Shown here piece by piece: positions 50,934 through 60,041 of a stretch of 64,000 bases of DNA; position 1 is the first letter of the stretch; each line of letters starts with the position of its first letter. The stretch is from Oceanococcus sp964629015 (lineage in GTDB: Bacteria; Pseudomonadota; Gammaproteobacteria; Nevskiales; Oceanococcaceae), in contig CAZVMN010000003.1 of the NCBI GenBank assembly GCA_964629015.1, positions 256,606 through 320,605 on the forward strand. The letters are read 5' to 3'. Made by a program: the position numbers and the translations under genes. Below the pieces are notes generated by a model, which was given only the letters and a program-made list of their open reading frames with translations, did not search any database and was not told where the DNA came from.

Positions 50934-51716
50934 TCAGGCTGTGCCGGCGTCGCTGCGACGAGCCTTGAACGCAGCGACGTTGTCATCGTAGCCTTTGATT
51001 TTGGTGTTGAAGAGCGTATCGCACCAGGATAAAAAGCCCGCATAGTTTCCCTTAACGCGGCTGTGGTGATAGTCGTGGTGCAAAGCGCCATCGGAAAAGG
51101 GCAAAAAGCGTGTCGGTGACCACGGGAAAGCGTAACCACAGTGTCCTTCGGCAGCTTCCCATTGGCGCCAGATGATCCAAAGCCACAGTACCACCACGTG
51201 TGAACCGAGCAAGACCGGACCAATCAGGGCGATGATCCCGGTTGCTGCATACTCAAAGGGGTGCATGTAGTTGCCAGTGATGGCCCAAGGCGTATAGATA
51301 CGGTGGTGCTTGCTGTGCACACGTCGGAACCACCAGGGCCTATGCATCAGGCGGTGGAATCCGTAGTAGATGAAGTCGTCCAGGTAGATGAAAAGCAGCA
51401 ATGAGCCGACTACGACGTACCACGCGGGCAGCGCGCCCATGTGCACACCACTCAGTCGCATCAATGGCCATCCTGCCACTGAGAATCCGAGCAACCACAA
51501 ATTGTTGATCAGCCAACTGCGCACCGATGGCCAGAATACGCCAGGGCGAGCCAGACGACTCTGGATGCGATAGGGTCGAGCCCAGTTCGGATCGCGCTGC
51601 GCGATGGCGGTGAGTGGCAGGGCGAACAGCATGAAAGCAAGCATGCTCAGCGCCACGCTCATTAGTGCAAAGTTCAGGAACAGCGGTTCCTGATACCACT
51701 GCACCACAGTCTGCAT
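50934..51716 (-). CDS. Sterol desaturase/fatty acid hydroxylase family membrane protein
   Basis: The 260-residue protein has four to five membrane helices and the three His motifs of the diiron superfamily: HRLMH, HSKHH, and later HHDYHH. Members hydroxylate or desaturate lipids or sterols with electrons from ferredoxin, cytochrome b5 or rubredoxin. With rubredoxin and its likely reductase elsewhere in the window it could form an oxidation chain, but no direct link is shown. It lies 6 bases downstream of trxB and may be cotranscribed. Confidence 0.87.
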   Translation of the reverse strand: MQTVVQWYQEPLFLNFALMSVALSMLAFMLFALPLTAIAQRDPNWARPYRIQSRLARPGVFWPSVRSWLINNLWLLGFSVAGWPLMRLSGVHMGALPAWYVVVGSLLLFIYLDDFIYYGFHRLMHRPWWFRRVHSKHHRIYTPWAITGNYMHPFEYAATGIIALIGPVLLGSHVVVLWLWIIWRQWEAAEGHCGYAFPWSPTRFLPFSDGALHHDYHHSRVKGNYAGFLSWCDTLFNTKIKGYDDNVAAFKARRSDAGTA

Positions 51717-51721
51717 GTCGC

Positions 51722-52678
51722 TCAGTCGCTCAGCGCATCAAGGTAGCGTTCTGCATCCAGAGCGGCCATGCAGCCGGTACCGGCCGAGGTGATGGCCTGA
51801 CGGTAGATGTGGTCCATGACATCGCCTGCGGCGAATACGCCGGGTTTGGATGTGGCGGTGGCATCGCCTTGCACACCGCTCTTGACCTTGATGTAACCGC
51901 CGGCCATATCCAGTTGACCTTCGAAGATAGCGGTGTTGGGCTTATGACCAATGGCGATGAAGACGCCATGCACTTCAAGCTCGGTGGTTTCGCCGCTGCG
52001 GTTGTCGCGAATGCGGGCCCCCGTCACGCCCATCTGATCGCCAAGCACCTCATCAAGTTCGTTGAACACGCGCAGGGTGATCTTTCCTTCTTCAACCCGT
52101 TGCATCAGCTTGTCGACGAGGATTTTCTCGGCGCGGAACTGATCGCGGCGATGCACCAGATCGACGTGTGAGGCGATGTTTGCCAGGTACAGCGCTTCCT
52201 CGACTGCTGTGTTGCCCCCGCCGATGACGGCGACGGGTTTGTTGCGATAGAAGAACCCGTCACAGGTTGCACAGGCCGATACGCCCTTGCCTTTGAAGGC
52301 CTCTTCGGACGGCATGCCCAGATATTGAGCGGAGGCGCCGGTTGCAATGATCAGCGCATCGCAAGTGTATTCGCCGCTGTCACCGATGAGTCGATACGGT
52401 TTTTGGCTCAGATCCGTGGTATTGATATGGTCAAAAATGATTTTTGTATCAAAGCGTTCTGCGTGTTTTTGCATGCGAACCATGAGATCCGGGCCCTGGA
52501 CGCCGTCGGCATCGCCAGGCCAGTTGTCCACGTCGGTCGTGGTGGTCAGCTGTCCGCCTTGTTCCAACCCGGTGATCAGCACGGGGTTGAGATTGGCGCG
52601 CGCGGCGTAGACCGCAGCGGTGTAGCCGGCCGGGCCGGAGCCGAGAATGATCAGGCGGTGATGTTGGGGTTCGCTCAT
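51722..52678 (-). CDS. trxB: Thioredoxin-disulfide reductase
   Basis: The 318-residue flavoenzyme has GSGPAGYTAAVYAARA at the N-terminus, the redox centre CATC (Cys136, Cys139) and the GGGNTAVEEALYL NADPH motif, then FAAGDVMDHIYRQA. Length and motifs match low-molecular-weight TrxB, which transfers electrons from NADPH to thioredoxin. It lies between a 2-Cys peroxiredoxin and a desaturase gene on the same strand. Thioredoxin itself is not in the window. Confidence 0.95.
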   Translation of the reverse strand: MSEPQHHRLIILGSGPAGYTAAVYAARANLNPVLITGLEQGGQLTTTTDVDNWPGDADGVQGPDLMVRMQKHAERFDTKIIFDHINTTDLSQKPYRLIGDSGEYTCDALIIATGASAQYLGMPSEEAFKGKGVSACATCDGFFYRNKPVAVIGGGNTAVEEALYLANIASHVDLVHRRDQFRAEKILVDKLMQRVEEGKITLRVFNELDEVLGDQMGVTGARIRDNRSGETTELEVHGVFIAIGHKPNTAIFEGQLDMAGGYIKVKSGVQGDATATSKPGVFAAGDVMDHIYRQAITSAGTGCMAALDAERYLDALSD

Positions 52679-52743
52679 GGCTGTCGCAGTGTTGGAGGTG
52701 AGGGCAATTTTAGAGACTCACATATGGGGTCTCAGCTTGCTGA

Positions 52744-53346
52744 TTAAAGATCGGCCGCGTTGCCGGCAAGATACTCGGCGACACCTTCCGCTGTCGGTTT
52801 CATGCCGGATTGGCCTTTTTGCCAGCCCGCTGGGCAGACTTCGCCGTGTGTTTCAGTGAACTGTAGCGCATCCAACAGGCGCAACATCTCATCAACTTCG
52901 CGGCCCAAAGGCAGGTTGTTGACGACTTGATGTTGGACAACGCCTTCTTTATCGATGAGGAAAGAAGCCCGCATGGCGACGCCGGCGTCGGGATGGGCGA
53001 TGCCATAAGCATTGACGATGTCGTGATTGGTGTCTGCAACCAGCGGGAATTTCACGGGTCCAATGCCACCTTTGTCGACCGGGGTATTGCGCCACGCGAA
53101 GTGTGCGAATTGCGAATCAATGGAGACACCAATGATTTGCGCGCCACGTTGCTCGAACGCTGCGGCGCGATGGTCGTGGGCAATGATTTCCGATGGGCAG
53201 ACGAAGGTGAAATCCAACGGATAGAAAAACAGCACGACATATTTGCCCTTGAAATCGGACAGTTTGAAGTCGTCGACAATGGTGCCGTCGCCCAGCACTG
53301 CAGCGGCGGTGAAGTCCGGGGCGGGACGCCCGACGAGTACACTCAT
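52744..53346 (-). CDS. 2-Cys peroxiredoxin (AhpC/Prx1 type)
   Basis: The 200-residue protein has FYPLDFTFVCPSE, with the peroxidatic Cys50, and VCPAGW near the C-terminus with the resolving Cys, so it is a typical 2-Cys enzyme that needs thioredoxin. trxB lies 65 bases downstream on the same strand. AGGAG eleven bases from the ATG supports the start, and the frame upstream is not conserved. The pair forms a peroxide defence unit. Confidence 0.95.
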   Translation of the reverse strand: MSVLVGRPAPDFTAAAVLGDGTIVDDFKLSDFKGKYVVLFFYPLDFTFVCPSEIIAHDHRAAAFEQRGAQIIGVSIDSQFAHFAWRNTPVDKGGIGPVKFPLVADTNHDIVNAYGIAHPDAGVAMRASFLIDKEGVVQHQVVNNLPLGREVDEMLRLLDALQFTETHGEVCPAGWQKGQSGMKPTAEGVAEYLAGNAADL

Positions 53347-53476
53347 GGAAGACTCCTGTATTTTGAAGGGAGAAAATCGCTCTATGCAGTGCGTGTTGTT
53401 GTGCGTGTGAGTCCGCCCGCAGACAGCGACACGGTGAGCGCCGTACACTGATTGATCAACACCAGCAATTCAAGCC

Positions 53477-55333
53477 ATGTCCGAACGCAAATCTTTGTTT
53501 CGTCGATTTTTCGGGGCCTTAGGCGCCATCTTCGACTTCTTCCGGCGCGCCGTGTTTGTCATTTTTCTGCTGATCAGCGCGACGATGATTTACTTCGTCT
53601 ATAGCGGCGGCCCGCCGGTGACGGTGGATGACGGCATCGCCCTGGTCGTGGTGCCGTTTGGGCAAATCGTCGATCAGGACGATACCGATCCACGGACGCA
53701 GTTAGCCGACGACTTCCTCGGTGAAGACCCGTCGTACACTGTTTTGGCCGATCTCCTGGACGCCATCGATAGCGCGGCTATGGATGACCGTATCAAGCTT
53801 CTGTTTCTGAAGCTGGATACCGGGTTTTACGCCGGTCAGGCGCAGCTCGAAGACTTAGCCGCCGCGGTTGAGCGTTTTCGCCAAACCAGTGGCAAGCCGG
53901 TTTACGCCTATGCCCCGGACATGGGACAGCAGGCTTATTTTCTCGCGGCTGCCGCTGATGAGGTGTTCATCGATCCGCTGGGTATGGTGTTTTTGCAGGG
54001 CTATGAAAATTATCCGCTGTACTTCAAGGAGGCGTTGGACAAACTTGGCGTGACCGTCAATGTGTTCCGCGTTGGCCAATTCAAATCTGCGGTTGAGCCG
54101 TTCACCCGCGAGTCCATGTCGCCGCAGGCGCGTGAGAATGCGCAGGGTTGGCTGGATGATTTGTGGCTGGGGTGGCGTGAGCAGGTGGCCAAAGCGCGCG
54201 GCTTGAGCGTGCAGGATCTGCAGAGCTACACGGATGATTTCGCAGTACGCCTCGCCGAACACAACGGCGATACCGCAGCATTGGCGCAAGCCTCGGGTTT
54301 GGTTGATCACGTACTGGGTTTGCACGAGATTCGCGCCATGGCTGGCGAGTTGGTCGGCATGGATGAGGAACACGGCAGTTTCCGCCAGATTCCACACACC
54401 CGCTATCTGCGCGCCATTGATCGCGAGCGGCGTCACGTCGCAACGCAGTCAGCGTCGACAGAAGCCCAGCCCGACAATGTCGGTGGCATTTCGATGATCG
54501 TCGTTCAGGGACAAATTGTTCCGGGCGAGAGCAGCATGGGTTTTGCAGGGGGTGAGACGGTGCGCCGTTTGATCGATCAGGCGCGCGAGGATGAAAACTC
54601 CAAAGCTTTGGTTCTGCGGGTGGATTCCCCTGGAGGCAGCGTGTTCGCCTCTGAACAGATGCGTCGAGCTATCGTGCGCTATCAAGCCAGCGGCCGGCCG
54701 GTGGTGGTGTCCATGGCCAGCGTTGCCGCGTCGGGTGGGTATTGGATTTCCATGAATGCGGATCGCATCATGGCCCACGCGACAACGATCACCGGTTCGA
54801 TTGGCGTATTTGGTCTGGTGCCAACCTTTGAGAACAGCCTCGACAAGCTGGGCATTGCTAGCGATGGTGTCGGCACGACCAACTGGTCAGGGGGGTTGAG
54901 TCCGCTGCGTCCGCTATCGCCGGCCGCGCGCGAAGGTCTGCAGATGGTCGTGGAGAAGGACTATCGCAATTTCATTACCCGCGTCGCTGAAGCCCGTGAC
55001 TTGCCGGTGGATACGGTGGACAACATTGCGCAGGGCCAGGTTTGGAGCGGTCAGGATGCGAAGGATCTGGGTTTGATTGATGCCTTGGGCGATTTCGATG
55101 CTGCAGTGGAACAAGCTGCGGCCTTGGCCGGGCTTGAGGACTTCGAGCTGGTTCCGGTCACGCCACCGCTGGATATCCGTTTTCAGTTCCTGCAGCGCTT
55201 CTCGCAGATGCGCGCCTGGGTGCCAGACCCCTTGTCGCAATGGGTTGGTGCCTGGATGCGGCAGGTCAATGGTGTGATGCAACGCTGGTCTGATCCGCGG
55301 GGTGTTTATGCCGACTGCTTGTGTGTTCCCTAG
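53477..55333 (+). CDS. sppA: Signal peptide peptidase SppA, 67-kDa type
   Basis: The 618-residue protein has one N-terminal membrane helix (about 25-43) and two tandem ClpP-like domains. The catalytic Lys is in RVGQFKSAVEPFTR of the first domain, and the catalytic Ser in MASVAASGGYW of the second, as in E. coli SppA. It degrades signal peptides in the inner membrane facing the periplasm. Full length. The gene is followed three bases later by an alpha/beta hydrolase gene. Confidence 0.94.
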   Translation: MSERKSLFRRFFGALGAIFDFFRRAVFVIFLLISATMIYFVYSGGPPVTVDDGIALVVVPFGQIVDQDDTDPRTQLADDFLGEDPSYTVLADLLDAIDSAAMDDRIKLLFLKLDTGFYAGQAQLEDLAAAVERFRQTSGKPVYAYAPDMGQQAYFLAAAADEVFIDPLGMVFLQGYENYPLYFKEALDKLGVTVNVFRVGQFKSAVEPFTRESMSPQARENAQGWLDDLWLGWREQVAKARGLSVQDLQSYTDDFAVRLAEHNGDTAALAQASGLVDHVLGLHEIRAMAGELVGMDEEHGSFRQIPHTRYLRAIDRERRHVATQSASTEAQPDNVGGISMIVVQGQIVPGESSMGFAGGETVRRLIDQAREDENSKALVLRVDSPGGSVFASEQMRRAIVRYQASGRPVVVSMASVAASGGYWISMNADRIMAHATTITGSIGVFGLVPTFENSLDKLGIASDGVGTTNWSGGLSPLRPLSPAAREGLQMVVEKDYRNFITRVAEARDLPVDTVDNIAQGQVWSGQDAKDLGLIDALGDFDAAVEQAAALAGLEDFELVPVTPPLDIRFQFLQRFSQMRAWVPDPLSQWVGAWMRQVNGVMQRWSDPRGVYADCLCVP

Positions 55334-55336
55334 GGC

Positions 55337-56173
55337 ATGGCGGAGATTGATCTTCGCGGTCTGAATTTGCATTACCGCGATCTCGCACCGGACCAACCCA
55401 ACGGTGAGGTCGTGGTGTTGCTGCATGGCCTGGGCAACAGCGGGTTGGATTGGGAGTTTCAATGGCCGACGCTGCTCGCCGCAGGCTACCGTGTCATTTG
55501 CCCCGATTTGCCCGGCTTCGGTGCTTCACGCCCGGGCGGCGAGGGGCGTGCGGTGCCCGCTGAGCGTCTTGGTCCCATTCCCATGGCCCGTGATGTGGCG
55601 GAGCTGCTGGATGCGCTGTCGATCGAACGCGTGCATTTGGTGGGCTATTCCATGGGCGGTGCCGTGGCTTATCAGTTCGCCATTGACCAGCCTGAGCGTC
55701 TGCTGACGCTGGGCATTATCAGCAGCGTGCCGTGTTTTGTGCCGCAGCGCTTACAGGATCACTGGCAGTTCTGGTTGCGCCATGTGGTCAGCCGGGTGTT
55801 GGGGATGCAGCGTCTCGCGGGCAAAGTTGTTGAAGGCCTGTTTCCCGGACACCCAGAGCTGATGGACAAGATGCGTCCGCGCTACGCTGAGAATGACCCC
55901 TGGGTCTATGCGCGCATGCTCGAGGCTTTGTCGAATTGGGACGTGCGTCCGCGCTTAGGCGAGATTCAGTGTCCCGTCCATATTCTGGCCGGCGAGTTCG
56001 ATTACTTCCGATTGCCGGACATTCAGGAGAGCATGCAGGGCTTGGCCCAGGTCCGCCTGGACGTCATTGCGGGCGCGACCCACGGTCTGCCCATGATGAT
56101 GCCCGATGCGGTCAATCACGCGTTATTGGCGTTGTTTTCGCGGGCCAACAAAGACTGCATCGCCAGCGCCTGA
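55337..56173 (+). CDS. Alpha/beta hydrolase
   Basis: The 278-residue protein has HGLGNSGLDWEFQWP for the oxyanion turn, the nucleophile elbow GYSMGGAVAY, and a C-terminal His in ATHGLPMMM with an Asp nearby (GEFDYF). It is a soluble esterase or related hydrolase of unknown substrate, closest in style to 3-oxoadipate enol-lactonase-like proteins. It follows sppA and its 3' end overlaps the GDPD gene on the other strand by 58 bases. Confidence 0.86.
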   Translation: MAEIDLRGLNLHYRDLAPDQPNGEVVVLLHGLGNSGLDWEFQWPTLLAAGYRVICPDLPGFGASRPGGEGRAVPAERLGPIPMARDVAELLDALSIERVHLVGYSMGGAVAYQFAIDQPERLLTLGIISSVPCFVPQRLQDHWQFWLRHVVSRVLGMQRLAGKVVEGLFPGHPELMDKMRPRYAENDPWVYARMLEALSNWDVRPRLGEIQCPVHILAGEFDYFRLPDIQESMQGLAQVRLDVIAGATHGLPMMMPDAVNHALLALFSRANKDCIASA

Positions 56174-56922
56174 TTGGTGAAGATGTGGCTTGCGCCTTGC
56201 TGCACGGCAAAGCGCAGCGCATGGAGTGATTCGGGGAACCCCACACCGATCCATCGACCGTCCGCCAAGTGCGGTTGAATGGTGCGCTTGCGCAGCAGGG
56301 CGTAATGACCGGTCAGAGCTGCGCACTGCTGGCGGCTGGCGTAGCGGCTCATTTGCTCGACGTTGCTGCGTGCGATAGCGACCAGGGCATGGCTTGGGAA
56401 TCCTTCGCCCAGCCAATCCAACGTTTCGCAGTCCAGCGAAAGCAAGTGATAGTCCTGTCCGGGGCTGAGTGTTCCCAGGGCTTCGAGGGTCGCGCGCAAA
56501 CGCTCCTCCGATTGAGGTCGCGGTTCGGCTTTGAACTCCAGCATAAGGTGGATTCGACCACCGTAGCGATTGACCAGGTCGCTGAGTGTGGGCGTAAACG
56601 GGAAGCGTTGTTTCAGTGCTTGTGCACTGAGGTCGCACAGACGTTCAGCGCACCCATAAATGCGCGCCAGATCGGCGTCATGAAAGACCATGGGAACCCC
56701 GTCATGGCTGAAGCGCACGTCGCACTCCAGCCCCCAGACCTTGCCGGGTAAAGCGTCGAACGCAGCGAAGGTGTTCTCCGGCACCTTGGGCGAGCGTTCG
56801 CCGCGGTGAGAAATGATGCGCACTTGGCGAACTTGTTGTGGCGTCAAGCGCCGCCGCGGAACCGCGCGATACCAAGTATCGACCAGCGCCAGTAAGTAAG
56901 GGTCTAGCCAGGGAAAAGCCAT
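56116..56922 (-). CDS. Glycerophosphodiester phosphodiesterase
   Basis: The 268-residue TIM-barrel protein has ISHRGERSPKVPENT with the catalytic His-Arg and Glu-Asn pair, then LECDVRFSHDGVPMVFHD with the second catalytic His and acidic metal ligands, as in GDPD/UgpQ. It hydrolyses glycerophosphodiesters to glycerol-3-phosphate and an alcohol. No signal peptide is seen; an N-terminal extension of about 60 residues before the barrel is present. The ATG begins MAFPWLDPY. Its 3' end overlaps the convergent hydrolase gene by 58 bases, and its 5' end is 17 bases from the divergent lyase gene. Confidence 0.9.
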   Translation of the reverse strand: MAFPWLDPYLLALVDTWYRAVPRRRLTPQQVRQVRIISHRGERSPKVPENTFAAFDALPGKVWGLECDVRFSHDGVPMVFHDADLARIYGCAERLCDLSAQALKQRFPFTPTLSDLVNRYGGRIHLMLEFKAEPRPQSEERLRATLEALGTLSPGQDYHLLSLDCETLDWLGEGFPSHALVAIARSNVEQMSRYASRQQCAALTGHYALLRKRTIQPHLADGRWIGVGFPESLHALRFAVQQGASHIFTNQALAMQSLLARENNANNA

Positions 56923-56939
56923 ACTGTCAAAGTGCCTGA

Positions 56940-58130
56940 ATGAGTGCGCAAGAACCTGATCGCCGTTGGCATCAATCCACCCTCCTGAAACACACGGGCA
57001 AGCCGTCGGCTGCGGGGCCAAAGCCGGTCAATCCGCCCCTGGTTCGGGCGTCGACCGTGTTGTTCGACAGCCTACAGGAATTGCGTGAGGCCAGTGCGCG
57101 TCCATTCAGCGGCTTGTACTACGGTCGTTTCGGCACCCCCACCCATGAGGCACTTGCTGAGGCTTTGAACAGCCTGTCCGGCGCTGCGGGCAGTGTGTTT
57201 TACCCGTCTGGTTTGGCGGCGATTGCGGGTGTATTACTGAGCTTGGTCGAGGCTGGTGATGAGATTCTGGTCGCCGATTGCGTGTACGGGCCAACGCGAA
57301 ATTTCTGCACTCAGGATTTGGCCCGCCTCGGCGTCAGTACGCAGTTTTTTCCGGCCACGGAAGGTGCGCAGATTGCTGAGCGCATATCTAGCAAGACCCG
57401 TCTGGTGTTCTGTGAGTCGCCGGGCTCGTTGACCATGGAGATTCAGGATTTGCCGGCGATTTGCGCAGCGGCCAATGCGCGTGATGTGCCGGTGCTGGTC
57501 GACAACACCTGGGGGACGCCGCTACTGGCACCGGTTTTGGCGATGGGTGCTGCGGTGGATATTCAGGCGGGCACCAAGTATCTCAGCGGGCATGCTGATG
57601 TGATGCTGGGGGCGGCCTTGTGCCGTCAGGATGTGCTCGAGCGCGTGCGCAGGCGGTCGCAGTCGCTGGGTTATTGCGTCAGTCCCGATGATGCGTATCA
57701 GGCTTTGCGCGGGCTGCGCACCTTGGATGTGCGTCTGCGCGCTCACGCTGAACATGCGCGTCAGCTTAAGGATTGGTTGCGCCAGCAGCCCGAGGTGCGG
57801 CGCATCCTTGATCCCTCAGATGTGGCCCATGCTCAAAATGCCATGTGGCAACGCGATTTTCGCGGCGCCAATGGTTTATTTTCGGTCGAATTTGAAGTGC
57901 TGACCGACGCTCAACTCACGGCGTTTTGCGACAGTCTGACGTTGTTTGGCCTGGGCTATTCTTGGGGCGGCTACGAAAGCCTGTGTTTGCCCTTTGATGT
58001 CCGCGATCAGCGCGAGGATGCGACATGGCAAGACGCCGGAACCTGCCTGCGCTTTCACGCCGGGCTGGAAGATCCGCAGGATCTGATCCGCGATCTGGCG
58101 TCGGCTTTTGAAGCTTTACGGCGAGCGTGA
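56940..58130 (+). CDS. metC: Cystathionine beta-lyase-type PLP enzyme
   Basis: The 396-residue protein has the trans-sulfuration enzyme pattern: YYGRFGTPTHEAL, the PLP lysine in GTKYLSGHADVMLGA, and WGGYESL near the C-terminus, all typical of cystathionine beta-lyase. It cleaves cystathionine to homocysteine, pyruvate and ammonia for methionine synthesis. Cystathionine gamma-lyase or synthase activity cannot be excluded. Its start is 17 bases from the divergent GDPD start, so promoters overlap. Confidence 0.88.
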   Translation: MSAQEPDRRWHQSTLLKHTGKPSAAGPKPVNPPLVRASTVLFDSLQELREASARPFSGLYYGRFGTPTHEALAEALNSLSGAAGSVFYPSGLAAIAGVLLSLVEAGDEILVADCVYGPTRNFCTQDLARLGVSTQFFPATEGAQIAERISSKTRLVFCESPGSLTMEIQDLPAICAAANARDVPVLVDNTWGTPLLAPVLAMGAAVDIQAGTKYLSGHADVMLGAALCRQDVLERVRRRSQSLGYCVSPDDAYQALRGLRTLDVRLRAHAEHARQLKDWLRQQPEVRRILDPSDVAHAQNAMWQRDFRGANGLFSVEFEVLTDAQLTAFCDSLTLFGLGYSWGGYESLCLPFDVRDQREDATWQDAGTCLRFHAGLEDPQDLIRDLASAFEALRRA

Positions 58131-58133
58131 CGC

Positions 58134-59003
58134 TTAGCCAATGACCCGCAAGGATAAATCGATCGCGGTGATGTTTTTGGTCAGACCGCCGATGGAGATG
58201 CGGTCCACGCCGGTGTCGGCAATTTCGCGCACGTTTTCCAGCGAAATGCCGCCGGAGGCTTCCAGCAAAGTGTTTCCGCGGTTGTAGCGCTTTTGCGTGG
58301 TCCCCATGTTGACCGCGCGGGCCAGCAAATGGGTTGCGAAGTTGTCCAGCAGCAGAACGTCAACGGCCTTGTTCAGCGCCTCTTCGGTCTGTTGCAGGTT
58401 TTCGGCTTCGACGATGATGGGCAGATTGTCCGGGTTGTTCTGGCGCGCCGCATCCACTGCCGCGCTGATCGAGCCGGCCACCGCGATATGGTTTTCTTTG
58501 ATCATGAAGGCATCGTAGAGACCCATGCGATGAGGCTGGCCGCCGCCGCAGGCCACCGCATATTTTTGCCCCGCCCGCAGGCCCGGGAGGGTTTTGCGCG
58601 TGTCGAGAATGCGGGCCTTGGTGCCTTTGATGCGCTCAACATATCGCCGAGTGGCTGTCGCAACACCGGACAGTAGCTGCACGAAATTCAGCGCCGTGCG
58701 TTCGCCGCTGAGGATTTTGTCGGCTGGACCGCTGATTTCGCACAAAGGCTTGTTGGGTGCGACGTAGCTGGCTTCTTCAACCAGCCAGTTGACGCTGATG
58801 CGCTCGTCCAACTGGCGGAAGGTTTCGGTCATCCAGGCTTGGCCGCAAAGCACGGCCGATTCGCGAGAAATCAATTGCGCTTTGATCATCTTGTCCGCCG
58901 GCATGAGGCGGGCGCTGACGTCTCCGGGGCCGATGTCTTCGCGCAGCGCGAGCTGCACATTCAGGGCGACGGTTTTTTCCGGGACTTTGATTTTGACGCT
59001 CAT
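58134..59003 (-). CDS. nadC: Nicotinate-nucleotide diphosphorylase (carboxylating)
   Basis: The 289-residue enzyme has DTRKTLPGLRAGQKYAV, the quinolinate and PRPP binding site, HRMGLYDAFMIKENH and ASGGISLENV, all NadC signatures. It makes nicotinate mononucleotide from quinolinate in de novo NAD synthesis. Length is full. It lies downstream of argF on the same strand after 51 bases without an evident terminator, so some cotranscription is likely. Confidence 0.95.
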   Translation of the reverse strand: MSVKIKVPEKTVALNVQLALREDIGPGDVSARLMPADKMIKAQLISRESAVLCGQAWMTETFRQLDERISVNWLVEEASYVAPNKPLCEISGPADKILSGERTALNFVQLLSGVATATRRYVERIKGTKARILDTRKTLPGLRAGQKYAVACGGGQPHRMGLYDAFMIKENHIAVAGSISAAVDAARQNNPDNLPIIVEAENLQQTEEALNKAVDVLLLDNFATHLLARAVNMGTTQKRYNRGNTLLEASGGISLENVREIADTGVDRISIGGLTKNITAIDLSLRVIG

Positions 59004-59054
59004 GGCTTGCTAAGTGAGTCCGATGTTGCAGTGCACATTGTACGGTGTGGCTGC

Positions 59055-59960
59055 CTACTTGTTGAGGAGTGTCAGCATCAGGGCTTTTTGAGCGTGCAGA
59101 CGATTTTCCGCTTCCTGCCACACTATGCTCTGGTTGCCGTCGATGACACTGGCGCTGACTTCTTCCCCGCGATGAGCGGGCAGACAGTGCATGAACAGGG
59201 CGTCTGCATTGGCACTTGCCATCAAGGCATCATTGATTTGGAAACCCGCGAAAGCCTCAAGGCGAATCGCATTGTCGGCTTCCTGACCCATGCTGGTCCA
59301 CACGTCCGTCACGATCAGGTCAGCGCCGGCGCAGGCCTCATGAGGATCATGTCCAACGCGGACGCTTGTCGCCGTCTTCTTGCTGAGCTCGGCATCCGGG
59401 CTGTAACCCTGAGGGCAGGCTACGGTCAGTTCAAAATCGAAAAGCTGTGAGGCCGCCATCCACGAGTGGCAAACATTGTTTCCATCACCGACCCAGGCCA
59501 CTTTTGCGCCTTGGATGCTGCCGCGCGCTTCGACAAAAGTCATCACGTCGGCCAGCAACTGACAAGGATGGTTGAAGTCGCTCAGCCCGTTGATCACCGG
59601 GATGCTAGCGTTTTCGGCAAAGCATTCCTGCTGAGCATGATCGTCGTTGCGAATCATGACCAGATCGACCATGCCAGATAGAACACGGGCCGTGTCAGCG
59701 ATCGGCTCGCCGCGACCCAACTGGGTATCGCGTGAGCTCAGAAACAGCGCATGACCGCCGAGTTGGGCCATACCGGCCTCAAACGACACGCGCGTACGCG
59801 TTGAGCTTTTTTCAAAGATCATCGCCAGGGTGCGGCCGGCCAGCAAAGGCTGGGACTTGCCCGCTTTAAAAGCCTGCTTGTCGTCGATGGCGCGTTGTAT
59901 CAAGGCCGTGAGTTCGGTCGCGCTGAAATCGAACAGGCTGAGGAAGTCGCGTTTTTTCAT
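59055..59960 (-). CDS. argF: Ornithine carbamoyltransferase
   Basis: The 301-residue enzyme has the carbamoyl phosphate motif STRTR (53-57), HPCQ in the middle and HCLPAHRG near the C-terminus, with DWEA-like ornithine contacts. It makes citrulline from ornithine in arginine synthesis. The N-terminus MKKRDFLSLFDFS matches family starts, and no later Met is suitable. There is no ribosome site: ten T bases of a terminator end three bases before the ATG. Translation is thus leaderless, or depends on read-through of the terminator. Confidence 0.95.
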   Translation of the reverse strand: MKKRDFLSLFDFSATELTALIQRAIDDKQAFKAGKSQPLLAGRTLAMIFEKSSTRTRVSFEAGMAQLGGHALFLSSRDTQLGRGEPIADTARVLSGMVDLVMIRNDDHAQQECFAENASIPVINGLSDFNHPCQLLADVMTFVEARGSIQGAKVAWVGDGNNVCHSWMAASQLFDFELTVACPQGYSPDAELSKKTATSVRVGHDPHEACAGADLIVTDVWTSMGQEADNAIRLEAFAGFQINDALMASANADALFMHCLPAHRGEEVSASVIDGNQSIVWQEAENRLHAQKALMLTLLNK

Positions 59961-59963
59961 GGC

Positions 59964-59997
59964 AAAAAAAAAAGTTCGCCCGGTGGCCCGAGCGAAC
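59964..59997 (-). terminator. Strong intrinsic terminator adjoining the argF start codon
   Basis: On the minus strand a 10-bp stem (GTTCGCTCGG with CCGGGCGAAC, one G-U pair, GCCA loop) is followed by ten T bases. It should end the sodB transcript. The T run stops three bases before the argF ATG, so it also lies exactly where an argF leader would be. It may act as an attenuator. Confidence 0.88.
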
Positions 59998-60014
59998 CTA
60001 TTGAGCGAATCGCG

Positions 60015-60035
60015 ATCGGTCGGCTGACGACCGAT
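60015..60035. other. Hairpin downstream of sodB
   Basis: ATCGGTCG and CGACCGAT form an 8-bp stem with a GCTGA loop (plus strand), between the sodB stop and the argF-proximal terminator. Its role may be mRNA 3' stabilisation or assistance to the terminator that follows on the minus strand. Confidence 0.5.
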
Positions 60036-60041
60036 TCGGAA

